Below are positions 1 through 8,045 of a DNA stretch of 19,553 bases, in pieces. The stretch is taken from assembly GCA_041309225.1 (NCBI GenBank), contig JBFYZZ010000135.1, forward strand, positions 1-19,553. Reading direction: 5' to 3'. This DNA is from JAFGLY01 sp041309225 (GTDB lineage: Bacteria > Myxococcota_A > UBA796 > JAFGLY01). The number at the start of each line of letters is the position of its first letter. The stretch's first letter is position 1. The notes beneath the pieces were generated by a model, which ran no database searches, was not told where the DNA came from, and saw only the letters and a list, made by a program, of their open reading frames with translations. A program made the position numbers and the translations under genes.

Positions 1-2851
1 GGCGGGCCGACCGGCGGCCACGGCGGCGGGTGGACGGCGCCCGGGGCGGGGCGGGGACCACCTCGGGGGGGGGCGGCTCCGGCGTGTCGGCCTCGTCGGC
101 CCGGCGCTCCATCTCGATGGCGGCTCCGCTGTCGATGAGGGCCCTCAGCATGGACAGCATGGACTCGTAGGCGATCCGCTCGGGGGCGTGCGGCGGGGCG
201 GCCTCCTGCGCGCGCTTGCAGGCGTCGTGGGCGGCGAAGACCTTGCCGCGACGGAACAGCAGCTCGGCCAGGGCCGCCCGGGCCTCCCAGTGCCCCGGCT
301 CGCGGTGGAGCAGGGCCTCCAGGGCGGCCTCGGCCTCGCCGGCCCGGCCCGAGATCGCGGCCAGCCGCGCCCGGAGGACCTGGAGGTCGGGCGCATCGCG
401 CTGGGAGGCCGCCTGCTTGAGCAGCCACCCGATCTTGTCCGGATCGGCCGGATCCGGGCGGTCCAGGAGGAGGCGGGCGTACTCCAGCAGGGCAGGGGTG
501 TGGCGACGGTCGCTCCGGACCGCCTGCTCGAGGCGCCCGGCGGCCGAGGCCAGCAGGGCCTCCCGCGCCGTGGGGTCGAGCAGGGCGCGCAGCCGTTCCA
601 GCCGGGCGAGGCGCGTCAGGTGCAGAGGATCGCTCGTGGCCAGGCGGAGGGCCTCCTCCAGGTATCGGCCGGCCTCGTCCCAGGCGGTCGGCCCGCGATC
701 GAGGAGGATGGCGCCCACGAGGCCGTAGGTGTCGGGCATCGTGGGCTCGACGTCCAGGGCCTCCTTCAGGACGGCCAGCGCCTCGTCGCGCCGCTCGCTC
801 TGGACCAGGCAGCCCGCGAGGCGACGGCGCAGGCGGCCGTCGGACGGGAAGCGGGCGCACCCCCGCTGGAGCGCATCGATGGCGGACGGCAGGTCACCCC
901 GCTTGCCGCGGGAAAGGTGCCACTGGGTCTCGGCGTGGAACACCTCGGGGGTGGGGGCCCGCTCGGCGGCCTCCCGGAAGGCGCCGCGGATCGCTTCGGC
1001 GTCCGCCCGCGCGACCTGGAGCATCTCGGCCCGGAGCAGCGCGGCCTCGGTGTTGGCCGGATCCGCGTGGAGCACCTGCTGGATCCGGGCCTCGGCCAGC
1101 TGCAGGTGGGGGCTCTGGGCGCGCAGGATCCCGCGCACGGACTCGATCACGGGGTCGTGGTCGGGCCAGCCGACGCGGACGCAGCGCTGGGGATTGCGCG
1201 AGGCCAGCATGCACCGGTTGGCCTCCTGGCCCAGCGCGAGACGCTCGAGACCGTGGGCCCGGCGGCCCGCCTCGAGGAGCGCCTCCCCGAGGCGCTCGAG
1301 GACCTTGAGGTCCGAGACCTCCCGCCGGGGCAGGAGGTGGGCGACCAGCGGGTGGACACGGAAGCGGCGGTTGTCCTCGTCGGGGAGGACGTCGAGCAGG
1401 CCCTGGCCGAGCAGGGCGAAGCGCTCGGTGCGCCCCACGCCGAGGGCCTGGAGGAGGTCGGCGTCCGCGGGGATGCGCAGGTGGGAGGCCAGCGCGAGGG
1501 CCCCGCGGAGCGGCTCGGGGAGCGTCTCGAGGCGCCTGCGGAGGTGCCGGGTGACGGCCTCGGTGTCCCCGACGTGCTCCAGGCGCAGCAGGCGGTGATC
1601 GAGGATCCGGGTCGCCGGATCCGAATCGTCGCGCACGGCGATGGCGAGCAGGCGCACGGCCATGGGGTGGCCGCAGGTCTGGCGGTGGACGTCGTCCATC
1701 CGGTCCCGGGGCACCTCGCCGAACCGGTAGGCGTCGAAGATCTCGTACATGTCGGCCGGCCGGAGGCCTCCCAGCTCGAGCGTGCGCATGGCGGCGGCCG
1801 CCCCATCACGGTGGAAGACGGGCCGGCGATCGGACGTGAAGACGATCCGAGGGGCGTAGCGCAGGGTGAGCAGGGCCGAGAGCAGGAGCTCGATGCGACC
1901 GCCCCGATGGAAGGTGCCGTCGTCGCGAAGGAGGCGATCGGCGCCGTGGATCACCATGACCACGTTGCGCAGCCCCTCGGCCGCGAGGCACTCGCAGGCC
2001 AGCTGGGCCAGGGCGTCCGGAGCGGGGCGCTCCTCGGGCGTGCGGACCGCGTGGGCGAGCCGATCGTCGCCGGCATCGGCCGCCAGGGCGGCCAGGCGGG
2101 CGTAGAGGACGTCGGCCTCGGTCCCCCAGCCCAGTTCCACGTCGGGGACCCGCCGGAGCGGGGACCCCTTCAGGACGGCCTCCACCAGCCACCGGCGCCC
2201 GATGCCCGGGGGCCCGTGGACGACGATGGGTCCGCCCTCCCCCAGGAGCGCGGCGAGGGCGGCCTGCTCGGCCTCGCGGCCGGCGAAGCCCACGCGGGGA
2301 GCGCGCTCCCTGCGGGGTGCTTCGGGCTCGGGCGCCGGCGCGGCCGGCCGCTCCCGGCGGTCCCCCGGGGAGGCCGGGGCGGGTTTGCGCTCCGGCTCCG
2401 CCACGGGCGTGGGTGCCGGCGCGGCCACCACCGGCTGGGTGGTGATCGGCAGGGAGGCGAGGAAGTCGCGTGCGCGCTTCTTCTCCTGGTCCATCTTGAG
2501 GAGGCGGAGCGCCGGCGGGAGCGTGAAGGGATTGAAGGCCCGGGCCGCGATGCAGAGGCGCGGCTTGTTCCGGCCGCTGCCCACGAGCCGGGCGAGGGCG
2601 GCCAGACCGGGGCCGTCGGTGGCCGCGTCGGGCTCCACCAGGACCAGGAGGCCCCCCTCGTGGGCGAGCACGGGCTCGAGCGCCTCGGGGGTCACGGCGG
2701 GGACCACGTCGAGGGCACGTGCACCGAGGGTGACCGCGGGCAGGGGAGCCCGGCGGCGGACCTCGAGGAACACCTCGGTCTCCTGGAGGGCCCGGCTGCC
2801 GATGGCGAGCAGGCAGCGTCCTTGCTGGATGGCGGCTTCCACGCGGTTCAT
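1..2851 (-). CDS. STAND-like NTPase with TPR repeats (3'-truncated)
   Basis: Reading leftwards from ATG at 2851, the frame stays open to the window edge (950 codons), so the C-terminus is missing. GGAG lies 5 nt before the ATG. Residues 1-135 form an alpha/beta-looking domain of unknown role, followed by a Pro/Ala/Arg linker (140-185). The NTPase-like core begins near 188. Its P-loop is GPPGIGRR (213-220), with Arg where Lys is usual. A hydrophobic strand VVMVIHGAD (297-305) sits where Walker B should be, but has His in place of the first Asp. A sensor-like strand RIVFTS follows (335-340), then GHPMA (394-398), which matches the GxP motif of STAND ATPases. A helical stretch leads into about ten TPR-like repeats (about 570-905) and a Pro-rich, Arg-rich tail. 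In the STAND family such proteins are signalling switches or scaffolds. The altered Walker residues suggest weak or absent ATP hydrolysis here. It is divergent from the pseudokinase gene at 3049. The class is fairly sure; the role is unknown. Confidence 0.85.
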   Translation of the reverse strand, partial: MNRVEAAIQQGRCLLAIGSRALQETEVFLEVRRRAPLPAVTLGARALDVVPAVTPEALEPVLAHEGGLLVLVEPDAATDGPGLAALARLVGSGRNKPRLCIAARAFNPFTLPPALRLLKMDQEKKRARDFLASLPITTQPVVAAPAPTPVAEPERKPAPASPGDRRERPAAPAPEPEAPRRERAPRVGFAGREAEQAALAALLGEGGPIVVHGPPGIGRRWLVEAVLKGSPLRRVPDVELGWGTEADVLYARLAALAADAGDDRLAHAVRTPEERPAPDALAQLACECLAAEGLRNVVMVIHGADRLLRDDGTFHRGGRIELLLSALLTLRYAPRIVFTSDRRPVFHRDGAAAAMRTLELGGLRPADMYEIFDAYRFGEVPRDRMDDVHRQTCGHPMAVRLLAIAVRDDSDPATRILDHRLLRLEHVGDTEAVTRHLRRRLETLPEPLRGALALASHLRIPADADLLQALGVGRTERFALLGQGLLDVLPDEDNRRFRVHPLVAHLLPRREVSDLKVLERLGEALLEAGRRAHGLERLALGQEANRCMLASRNPQRCVRVGWPDHDPVIESVRGILRAQSPHLQLAEARIQQVLHADPANTEAALLRAEMLQVARADAEAIRGAFREAAERAPTPEVFHAETQWHLSRGKRGDLPSAIDALQRGCARFPSDGRLRRRLAGCLVQSERRDEALAVLKEALDVEPTMPDTYGLVGAILLDRGPTAWDEAGRYLEEALRLATSDPLHLTRLARLERLRALLDPTAREALLASAAGRLEQAVRSDRRHTPALLEYARLLLDRPDPADPDKIGWLLKQAASQRDAPDLQVLRARLAAISGRAGEAEAALEALLHREPGHWEARAALAELLFRRGKVFAAHDACKRAQEAAPPHAPERIAYESMLSMLRALIDSGAAIEMERRADEADTPEPPPPEVVPAPPRAPSTRRRGRRSAR

Positions 2852-2910
2852 GAGCGCTCCGTCGCATCCGGACGGGAAGGGGGATTGCCGGTTCCGGGGC
2901 GGGGTCCGCC

Positions 2911-2939
2911 ACCGTAACGACCGGCCACCTCGCGATCAA
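2911..2939 (-). promoter_or_regulatory. Candidate sigma-70-like promoter for the STAND-TPR gene
   Basis: On the minus strand, TTGATC (2939-2934) and TACGGT (2916-2911) are separated by exactly 17 bases. They match the -35 and -10 consensus at 4 and 3 of 6 positions. The site lies 60 bases before the ATG at 2851, in the 197-base gap between two divergent genes, which must contain their promoters. With GC this high the motif match alone is weak evidence. No equally good site was seen for the plus-strand gene. Confidence 0.3.
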
Positions 2940-3048
2940 GTGCGCGTTCCTGCGCGAAAGACCCCGTCCAGGGCGGCACAGTGGGGACGAAGCTCGCCGG
3001 GTCCCCCGCCGGACGGGTCTGCGATACAGGGAGGGGAGGGAGCGTTCC

Positions 3049-4971
3049 GTGCCCGATTCCCCTGTCTTGCGGCGCGTGGCCACCGTTCTCCCCGACGTGG
3101 GGGGCGGGGCGGTCTGGCTGGACGTGCCCGGATCGGTGGCGGCCTGGCTGGGCCGCATTCCGCGCCATCCACCCTTCGCGCGGATCCTGCCCTTCGAGGG
3201 CGAGCCGGGCCGCGGGTGGTTCGTGGAGGGGGGCCTCGAGCTGTCGCTGGCCTCCCTGCCTGCCCCCATGCCCAGGGCCGCCGCGCTCTTCCTCGCCCAG
3301 GAGCTCGCGGAGGCCTCTGCGGTCGTCCACGACGCAGGCGGCGGCCACGGGGCCATGTCGCCCCGGACCATGGGCTGGACGGCGGACGGCCGCCTGGTGG
3401 TGGGCCCGGACCCGGACGTCATGCTGGCGACCCCCGTCGGCGAGAGCGTCCAGGTCCGCGACTGCCAGGCCATCGGCGTCGCGCTGTGGTGCGCGCTCGG
3501 CGGGGCCTGGCCCCTGCCCGAGGAGGAGCAGGATCCCGCCCGGCTCCTGTCCCCCGGCCTTCCCCGGATCGTGGCCGGGACCCTCCCCCGCCTGTGCGGC
3601 GGCGACGAGCGTCTGGACCTGCTGCTGCGGGGCCTCCTCAGGTGGGGAGGCGGGTACCGCATGGCGCCCGGCCGCGCCGTCCGGCAGGCGGTCTCGGCCC
3701 TCAGGATCCGTCACGCCGCGTCGGCGGAGGCCTTGGCGAGCTACCTGGCAGACCGCCACATCCGCTGGAGGCCCCAGGAGGCGCAGCCCCTCCCCGTGGT
3801 CCGGCCCCTGCGCGAACCCCGGGCGCCCCCGATGCTCGCGCCTCCGCCCCCGCCGCCATCCGCCGCGTCGACCGACCGGCCCCCGGAGACCGACGCGGCG
3901 TTGGCGGACGGCCAGGGCCAACTCGTCGCCCCCGAGTGGCTCGTCGCGGACACCACCGACGAGATGCTGCACGTGCCGCCCTCCGAGCCGGTGACCGAGC
4001 CGACCCGTCGGACCGCCGAGCCGCCGCCCGAACCCGAGCCCGAACCGCCCCCCGAGCCCGAACCGCCCCCCGAGCCCGAACCCCCCGGCGTGGTGCCCCC
4101 GGTGCTGCCGGCCCCGGGCTGGGCCGAACCCGTCCTCCGCTGGTGGCGGACCCGGATCCCCCCACGCCGGGCGGTGCTTCCTCCTCCAGCCCCCAGCCCC
4201 GATTTCGAGCCCGAACCAGAGCCCGAGCCCGAACCCGAGCCCGAGCCGGTCGTGCAGGCCGAACCCGAGCCCGAGCCACCGCCCGTACCCGAGCCCGCAC
4301 CCGAGCCCGAGCCCGAGCCCGAGATCGAGCCACCGCCCGAACCCGCACCCGCACCCGCACCCGCACCCGAGCCCGAGCCCGAGCCCGCGACCCTCCTCAC
4401 CCGCACCCACGACCCCGCCGCCACCGACTGGCTCCAGGGCGTCGGGATCACGTCGGGCTCGGACCGGGACCGGGAGCTCGGACCCGGCAAGTGGATCGAG
4501 TCCGCCCGCTCGCTCGACGAGGTCCGCGCCGCCCTCGATGCCGTCCCGCTCCGCCCCCCCGTGACCCCGGCCCCCTCCACCCGCCGCCCGCTGCGCCTCC
4601 TCGGCGCCGTGCTCCTGCTGGCCGCCCTCGGCGCGCTGGGCTGGGGGATCGGGCACCTCACCCGCGCCCCGGCCGACCCCCCTGCCCGGACCGTCCCGTC
4701 CGCCCCGCCCCCGGAGGGCGCCCTGGTCGCCGTCAGCCCCGCCGCCTCCGACGCTCCGGTGGCGACGGTGCGAGCCGACTTCCCGGGCGCCGTCGTCCTG
4801 CTCGACGGCCGCGAGATCGGCCCCTCCCCCGCCCGGGTTCCCGTCCCCCTCGACCGGGCCCGTCACGACCTGTGCGCGGTGGCCGGGACCCACCGCGTCT
4901 GCCGGGCCGTGACCGGGGAGGAGCTGGCCGCGCACGAGCCCTTCCTCCTGTCCGTGAGCGAAGCGCCGTGA
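3049..4971 (+). CDS. Pseudokinase-like membrane protein with Glu-Pro linker and C-terminal PEGA domain
   Basis: 640 aa from GTG, preceded by GGAGGG 8 nt upstream. Residues 10-225 resemble a degenerate Ser/Thr kinase fold. HGAMSPRTMGW (100-110) sits where the catalytic loop HRDLKPxN is expected, followed by a DGRLVVGPD strand where DFG is expected. Catalytic Asp, Lys and Asn are replaced by Ala, Ser and Thr. The whole protein has a single Lys (481), so the ATP-binding Lys is absent. A Pro-rich linker with Glu-Pro runs (324-346, 387-446) leads to a basic stop (RRPLR) and one membrane helix (about 517-536). Residues 571-638 fit a PEGA domain (DFPGAVVLLDGREIG...) and contain a Cys pair (609, 618). 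Predicted topology is kinase-like part in the cytoplasm and PEGA outside. Myxobacterial receptor kinases often end in PEGA domains, but this one looks catalytically dead. Its stop overlaps the uvrC start (GTGA). The kinase assignment is moderate; TM and PEGA are firmer. Confidence 0.85.
   Translation: MPDSPVLRRVATVLPDVGGGAVWLDVPGSVAAWLGRIPRHPPFARILPFEGEPGRGWFVEGGLELSLASLPAPMPRAAALFLAQELAEASAVVHDAGGGHGAMSPRTMGWTADGRLVVGPDPDVMLATPVGESVQVRDCQAIGVALWCALGGAWPLPEEEQDPARLLSPGLPRIVAGTLPRLCGGDERLDLLLRGLLRWGGGYRMAPGRAVRQAVSALRIRHAASAEALASYLADRHIRWRPQEAQPLPVVRPLREPRAPPMLAPPPPPPSAASTDRPPETDAALADGQGQLVAPEWLVADTTDEMLHVPPSEPVTEPTRRTAEPPPEPEPEPPPEPEPPPEPEPPGVVPPVLPAPGWAEPVLRWWRTRIPPRRAVLPPPAPSPDFEPEPEPEPEPEPEPVVQAEPEPEPPPVPEPAPEPEPEPEIEPPPEPAPAPAPAPEPEPEPATLLTRTHDPAATDWLQGVGITSGSDRDRELGPGKWIESARSLDEVRAALDAVPLRPPVTPAPSTRRPLRLLGAVLLLAALGALGWGIGHLTRAPADPPARTVPSAPPPEGALVAVSPAASDAPVATVRADFPGAVVLLDGREIGPSPARVPVPLDRARHDLCAVAGTHRVCRAVTGEELAAHEPFLLSVSEAP
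4018..4386 (+). repeat. Glu-Pro dipeptide repeat tracts in the pseudokinase linker
   Basis: Two blocks (4018-4086 and 4207-4386) of repeating GAGCCC/GAACCC hexamers encode runs of Glu-Pro, with some Ala-Pro. They are separated by a short ordinary stretch containing WRTRIPPRR. Such (EP)n runs are stiff, extended spacers, as in TonB proteins, and would hold the N-terminal domain away from the membrane. The simple repeat also makes other frames look open. Confidence 0.85.
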
Positions 4972-6869
4972 GCGACGCGCTGAAGGACCGCGTCGAGCGC
5001 CTCCCACGGAGCCCGGGCGTCTACCTGTTCAAGGACGGCCGCGGTGCCGTCCTCTACGTGGGCAAGGCGGTGGATCTGCGCGCGCGCGTGCGGCAGTACC
5101 TCGGGGGCCACGACAGCCGGCCGCTCGTCCCGATCCTCGTGTCCCGGGCCACCGATGTGGAGGTCGTGCTGGTGGACACGGAGAAGGAGGCGCTCATCCT
5201 GGAGGCCACCCTGGTGCGCCGGCACCAGCCTCCCTTCAACGTCCTCCTCAGGGACGGCAAGAACTTCCTCCACGTCCGGATCGACCCTCACGAGCCCTTC
5301 CCCCGCGTGGCCCTGGTGCGCTCGATCCGCCCGGACGGCGCCCGGTACTTCGGTCCGTACCACTCGGCCCAGCGGGCTCGCCAGACGCTCCAGGCCTTGC
5401 ACCGCCACTTCCCGCTGCGCTCCTGCACCGACGAGGTGTTCCGGAGCCGGCGCCGGCCCTGCCTGCTCCACCAGATGCACCGCTGCTCGGGCCCCTGCGT
5501 GGGCATCATCACCGCGGACCAGTACCGGGTCCTCGTCGAGGAGGCGGGGCTGTTCCTGTCGGGCCAGACCCACGAGCTCACGGGCCGCCTGCGCACCCGG
5601 ATGGCGCGCCTCGCGGACGAGGAGCGGTTCGAGGAGGCCGCGGCGGTGCGGGACCTCGTCCTGGCCGTGGAGGCGACCCTCGAACGGCAGCGGGTGGTCG
5701 ACCCCCGCCTCGGCGACCGGGACGCCTGGGGCACCGCCCGGCTGGGCGCCCGCGTGGCCGTCGCCGTCCTGCCGGTGCGGGGCGGGTACCTGGTGGAGCC
5801 CGTGGTCCGCGTGCTGGACGGCGTGCATGACGAGGACGCCGCGCTGCTCTCCTCGCTCGTGAACCACCACTACGATCCGATCCCCGACGAGGATCCGCTG
5901 TCCATCCCCCCGGAGATCCTGCTCCCCGTCGAGCTGCCCGACCGCGGGGCGCTCGAGGAGGTGCTGACCGAGCGCCGTGGGCGCCGGGTGCGGGTGGTGG
6001 CGCCCTCCCGGGGGGGACGGGCGGACCTGTTGCGCCTCGCGGTCCAGAACGCCGAGGACCTGCTGCGTCGGGCCGACAGCGACGAGGACCGGGCCCGATC
6101 GGCCCTCGAGGCCCTCGGCCGGGCCTGCCGCCTCCCCAGCCCGCCCCGGCGCGTGGAGTGCTTCGACAACAGCAACCTCCAGGGCCAGGATCCGGTGGCC
6201 TCGATGGCGGTGTTCGTGGAGGGCCGGCCGGTGCGCGCCGCCTTCCGCCGGTACCGGGTCAAGTCCGTGGTCGGTGCCGACGACGTCGCGACCATGCGGG
6301 AGATCCTCGGACGGCGCTTCCGGCGGGGTCTGGCGGAGGGGGACCTCCCCGACCTGGTGGTCGTGGACGGCGGACACGGCCAGGTCAACGCGGCCCGGGC
6401 GGCCCTGGCCGATCTGGGCCTGCCCCGCGTGCCGGTGGTCGGGATCGCCAAGCCCAGGCCGGATCGGGCTGCGGGTCGGGCCGATCCGACCGATCGGCTC
6501 GTGCTCCCCGACGTGCGCGATCCGGTGGTCCTTGAGCCGCACGACCCGGCACTCCGCCTCCTCCAGCACCTGCGCGACGAGGCCCACACCAGCGCGGTCC
6601 GCTACCACCGCCAGGTCCGCGCCCGGCGCACGGTGGCCTCGGGCCTCGACGCGCTGCCGGGCGTGGGCCCGGCACGCCGCACCGCCCTGCTCACGGTGTT
6701 CGGCTCGATGGCGCGGCTCCGAGCGGCCTCACCTGCCGAGATCGCCCGCGTTCCAGGCTTCGGCCCGGCGCTGGCCGTGCGGATCCACTCAGCCCTCCAT
6801 CCCGGAACGGGTGGGGATCCGACCCCTGCAGGGGGTGATTCGCCCGATCAGAGGCGCACGAGGTCGTAG
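4968..6869 (+). CDS. uvrC: UvrABC excinuclease subunit C
   Basis: 633 aa from GTG at 4968, which overlaps the upstream stop as GTGA. No clear Shine-Dalgarno is present, so translation is probably coupled. UvrC makes both incisions around UvrB-bound DNA lesions in nucleotide excision repair. The GIY-YIG nuclease domain is at about 14-92 (GVYLF...VLYVGKA, Arg residues after it, Glu in ILEATLVRRHQPPFN). Cysteines 153, 165, 173 and 177 match the four-Cys cluster ligands known from E. coli UvrC. A UVR motif (FEEAAAVRD) lies at 221-229. The RNase H-like C-terminal nuclease shows ECFDNSNLQG (397-406), VVVDGGHGQ (464-472) and DEAH (537-540). Tandem helix-hairpin-helix motifs are at about 560-610 (LPGVGPARR, VPGFGPALA). 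Length and order are normal for the family. The extreme C-terminus overlaps the convergent DUF362 gene by 22 bases. Being coupled to a signalling gene is unusual. Confidence 0.97.
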   Translation: MSDALKDRVERLPRSPGVYLFKDGRGAVLYVGKAVDLRARVRQYLGGHDSRPLVPILVSRATDVEVVLVDTEKEALILEATLVRRHQPPFNVLLRDGKNFLHVRIDPHEPFPRVALVRSIRPDGARYFGPYHSAQRARQTLQALHRHFPLRSCTDEVFRSRRRPCLLHQMHRCSGPCVGIITADQYRVLVEEAGLFLSGQTHELTGRLRTRMARLADEERFEEAAAVRDLVLAVEATLERQRVVDPRLGDRDAWGTARLGARVAVAVLPVRGGYLVEPVVRVLDGVHDEDAALLSSLVNHHYDPIPDEDPLSIPPEILLPVELPDRGALEEVLTERRGRRVRVVAPSRGGRADLLRLAVQNAEDLLRRADSDEDRARSALEALGRACRLPSPPRRVECFDNSNLQGQDPVASMAVFVEGRPVRAAFRRYRVKSVVGADDVATMREILGRRFRRGLAEGDLPDLVVVDGGHGQVNAARAALADLGLPRVPVVGIAKPRPDRAAGRADPTDRLVLPDVRDPVVLEPHDPALRLLQHLRDEAHTSAVRYHRQVRARRTVASGLDALPGVGPARRTALLTVFGSMARLRAASPAEIARVPGFGPALAVRIHSALHPGTGGDPTPAGGDSPDQRRTRS

Positions 6870-7918
6870 GCGCGCGTGCCGATGCCGAGCGCCTCGGCCG
6901 CCTCGAGCTGGGGCGAGGGATCGATACCGTGTCCCACCTCGAGGAAGGGGCGGCCCAGGTGGGCGGCCACCAGGTCGATGGCGGCCTGGTCGATCGCCAC
7001 CGGATCGCGGGAGGAGAGAATCCCGGCGGCCGCGACGAGGACGTCCCTGGGCCGGGAGGGCATGCAGTCGCAGTCCTTGCCCACGGCGGTCACGAACGTC
7101 ACGAAGCCGATCCGGCCGTGCAGCTGGCGGATCACGCCGGCGGCCTGCTCGGCCATCCGCTCCTGGAGCCCGGCCGAGGCCATGCGCCACTGGAACCGGA
7201 CGGCCCCGGGGCGGCAGGCGGCGATGCACTCGCCGCATCCGATGCAGGTCCTGGCATCGATGGAGGCCCTGCCTTCGACCCAGGAGATGGCCTGTACCGG
7301 GCACCACTCGAAGCAGGTCCCGCAGGCCGTGCAACTGGCGGCGTGCACGCGAGGCTTGACCACGGAGTGCTGGTAGAGCTTGCCCTTGCGCGACGAGAGC
7401 CCCATCCCCAGGTTCTTGATGGCCCCGCCGAACCCCGTCACGAGGTGGCCGGTGGCGTGGCTCACGGCCACCAGCGCGTCGCAGGCCGCCGCCGCCGGGG
7501 CGATGCCGACCTCCTGCGAGTGGCGCCCGTCCACCCGCACCCGGACCTCCTCCCGTCCCGTCAGCCCGTCGGCGATGATCACCGGCGCGCCCGTGGCCGC
7601 GAGCCCGAACCCGTGCGCCTCGGCCAGCGCGAGGTGCTCCACGGCGTTGGCCCGTGGGCCCTTGTAGAGGGTGTTCGTGTCGGTCCAGAAGGGCTTGCCA
7701 CCCGCGGCTGCGATCCGCTCGACGAACGGCACCAGCAGATGGGGCCGCACGTAGTTGTGGTTGCCCTCCTCGCCGAAGTGAACCTTCAAGGCGACGAGAT
7801 CACCGCTTTTCACCAGACCCGAGAAGCCGGCGGCGTCCCAGGCCTCCCCGGCCTTGCGCCGGACGGCGTCGGGGGGCTCGCCCTCGGCGAGCGGGACCAT
7901 CCACACGGGCGACGCCAT
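6848..7918 (-). CDS. DUF362 protein with two 4Fe-4S ferredoxin motifs
   Basis: 356 aa from ATG at 7918, with GGAGG 5 nt upstream. A longer reading frame continues upstream, but the Shine-Dalgarno and the family pattern favour this start. The N-terminal DUF362 domain shows LKVHFGEEGN (44-53), VRPH, a TDTNTLYKGPR segment and GFGGAIKNLGMG (162-173). Two CxxCxxCxxxC motifs follow, at Cys 196/199/202/206 and 225/228/231/235, each typical of a [4Fe-4S] cluster. A later DCDC (282-285) adds two more Cys. The C-terminal part contains LSSRDPVAIDQAAID (301-315), which is well conserved in the family. No signal peptide is seen, so it is probably cytoplasmic. Proteins of this type are presumed redox or electron-transfer proteins; the substrate is unknown. 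It is transcribed towards uvrC and divergent from the gene at 8046. Confidence 0.93.
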   Translation of the reverse strand: MASPVWMVPLAEGEPPDAVRRKAGEAWDAAGFSGLVKSGDLVALKVHFGEEGNHNYVRPHLLVPFVERIAAAGGKPFWTDTNTLYKGPRANAVEHLALAEAHGFGLAATGAPVIIADGLTGREEVRVRVDGRHSQEVGIAPAAAACDALVAVSHATGHLVTGFGGAIKNLGMGLSSRKGKLYQHSVVKPRVHAASCTACGTCFEWCPVQAISWVEGRASIDARTCIGCGECIAACRPGAVRFQWRMASAGLQERMAEQAAGVIRQLHGRIGFVTFVTAVGKDCDCMPSRPRDVLVAAAGILSSRDPVAIDQAAIDLVAAHLGRPFLEVGHGIDPSPQLEAAEALGIGTRAYDLVRL

Positions 7919-7998
7919 GGACACCTCCGAATCGACGGCCTCCCCTAACCGAGCCCGGGTCGGGCCCCCGGTGTAAGCCCGGACCTCGCCCCGACGTT

Positions 7999-8037
7999 CC
8001 GGGGTCGAACGCACCGCCCACCGGTGCCCGATCCCGG
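7999..8037 (+). promoter_or_regulatory. Hairpin over the ribosome binding site of the 8046 gene
   Basis: An outer stem of nine pairs (7999-8007 with 8029-8037, one G-U wobble) encloses a small asymmetric bulge and an inner perfect six-pair stem (GCACCG 8011-8016 with CGGTGC 8022-8027, loop CCCAC). The likely Shine-Dalgarno GGAG (8036-8039) starts inside the outer stem. The hairpin ends 8 bases before the ATG at 8046. If the region is transcribed, folding should hinder ribosome loading. This could be translational control, or chance in GC-rich DNA. Confidence 0.45.
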
Positions 8038-8045
8038 AGCCGACG

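Noticed and set aside
188..2917. A plus-strand open frame of 909 codons
   Set aside because: Its product is low-complexity Gly/Gln/Leu/Val sequence without domain motifs. The opposite strand carries a coherent NTPase-TPR protein with a Shine-Dalgarno.
2202..4967. A 922-codon N-terminal extension in frame with uvrC
   Set aside because: The extension is Arg/Pro/Ala shadow sequence of two other genes. UvrC proteins begin near 4968 with the GIY-YIG domain.
6822..6836. Palindrome ACCCC-TGCA-GGGGGT as a terminator for uvrC
   Set aside because: It lies inside the coding end of uvrC and has no T-run after it. Short GC palindromes are common at this composition.
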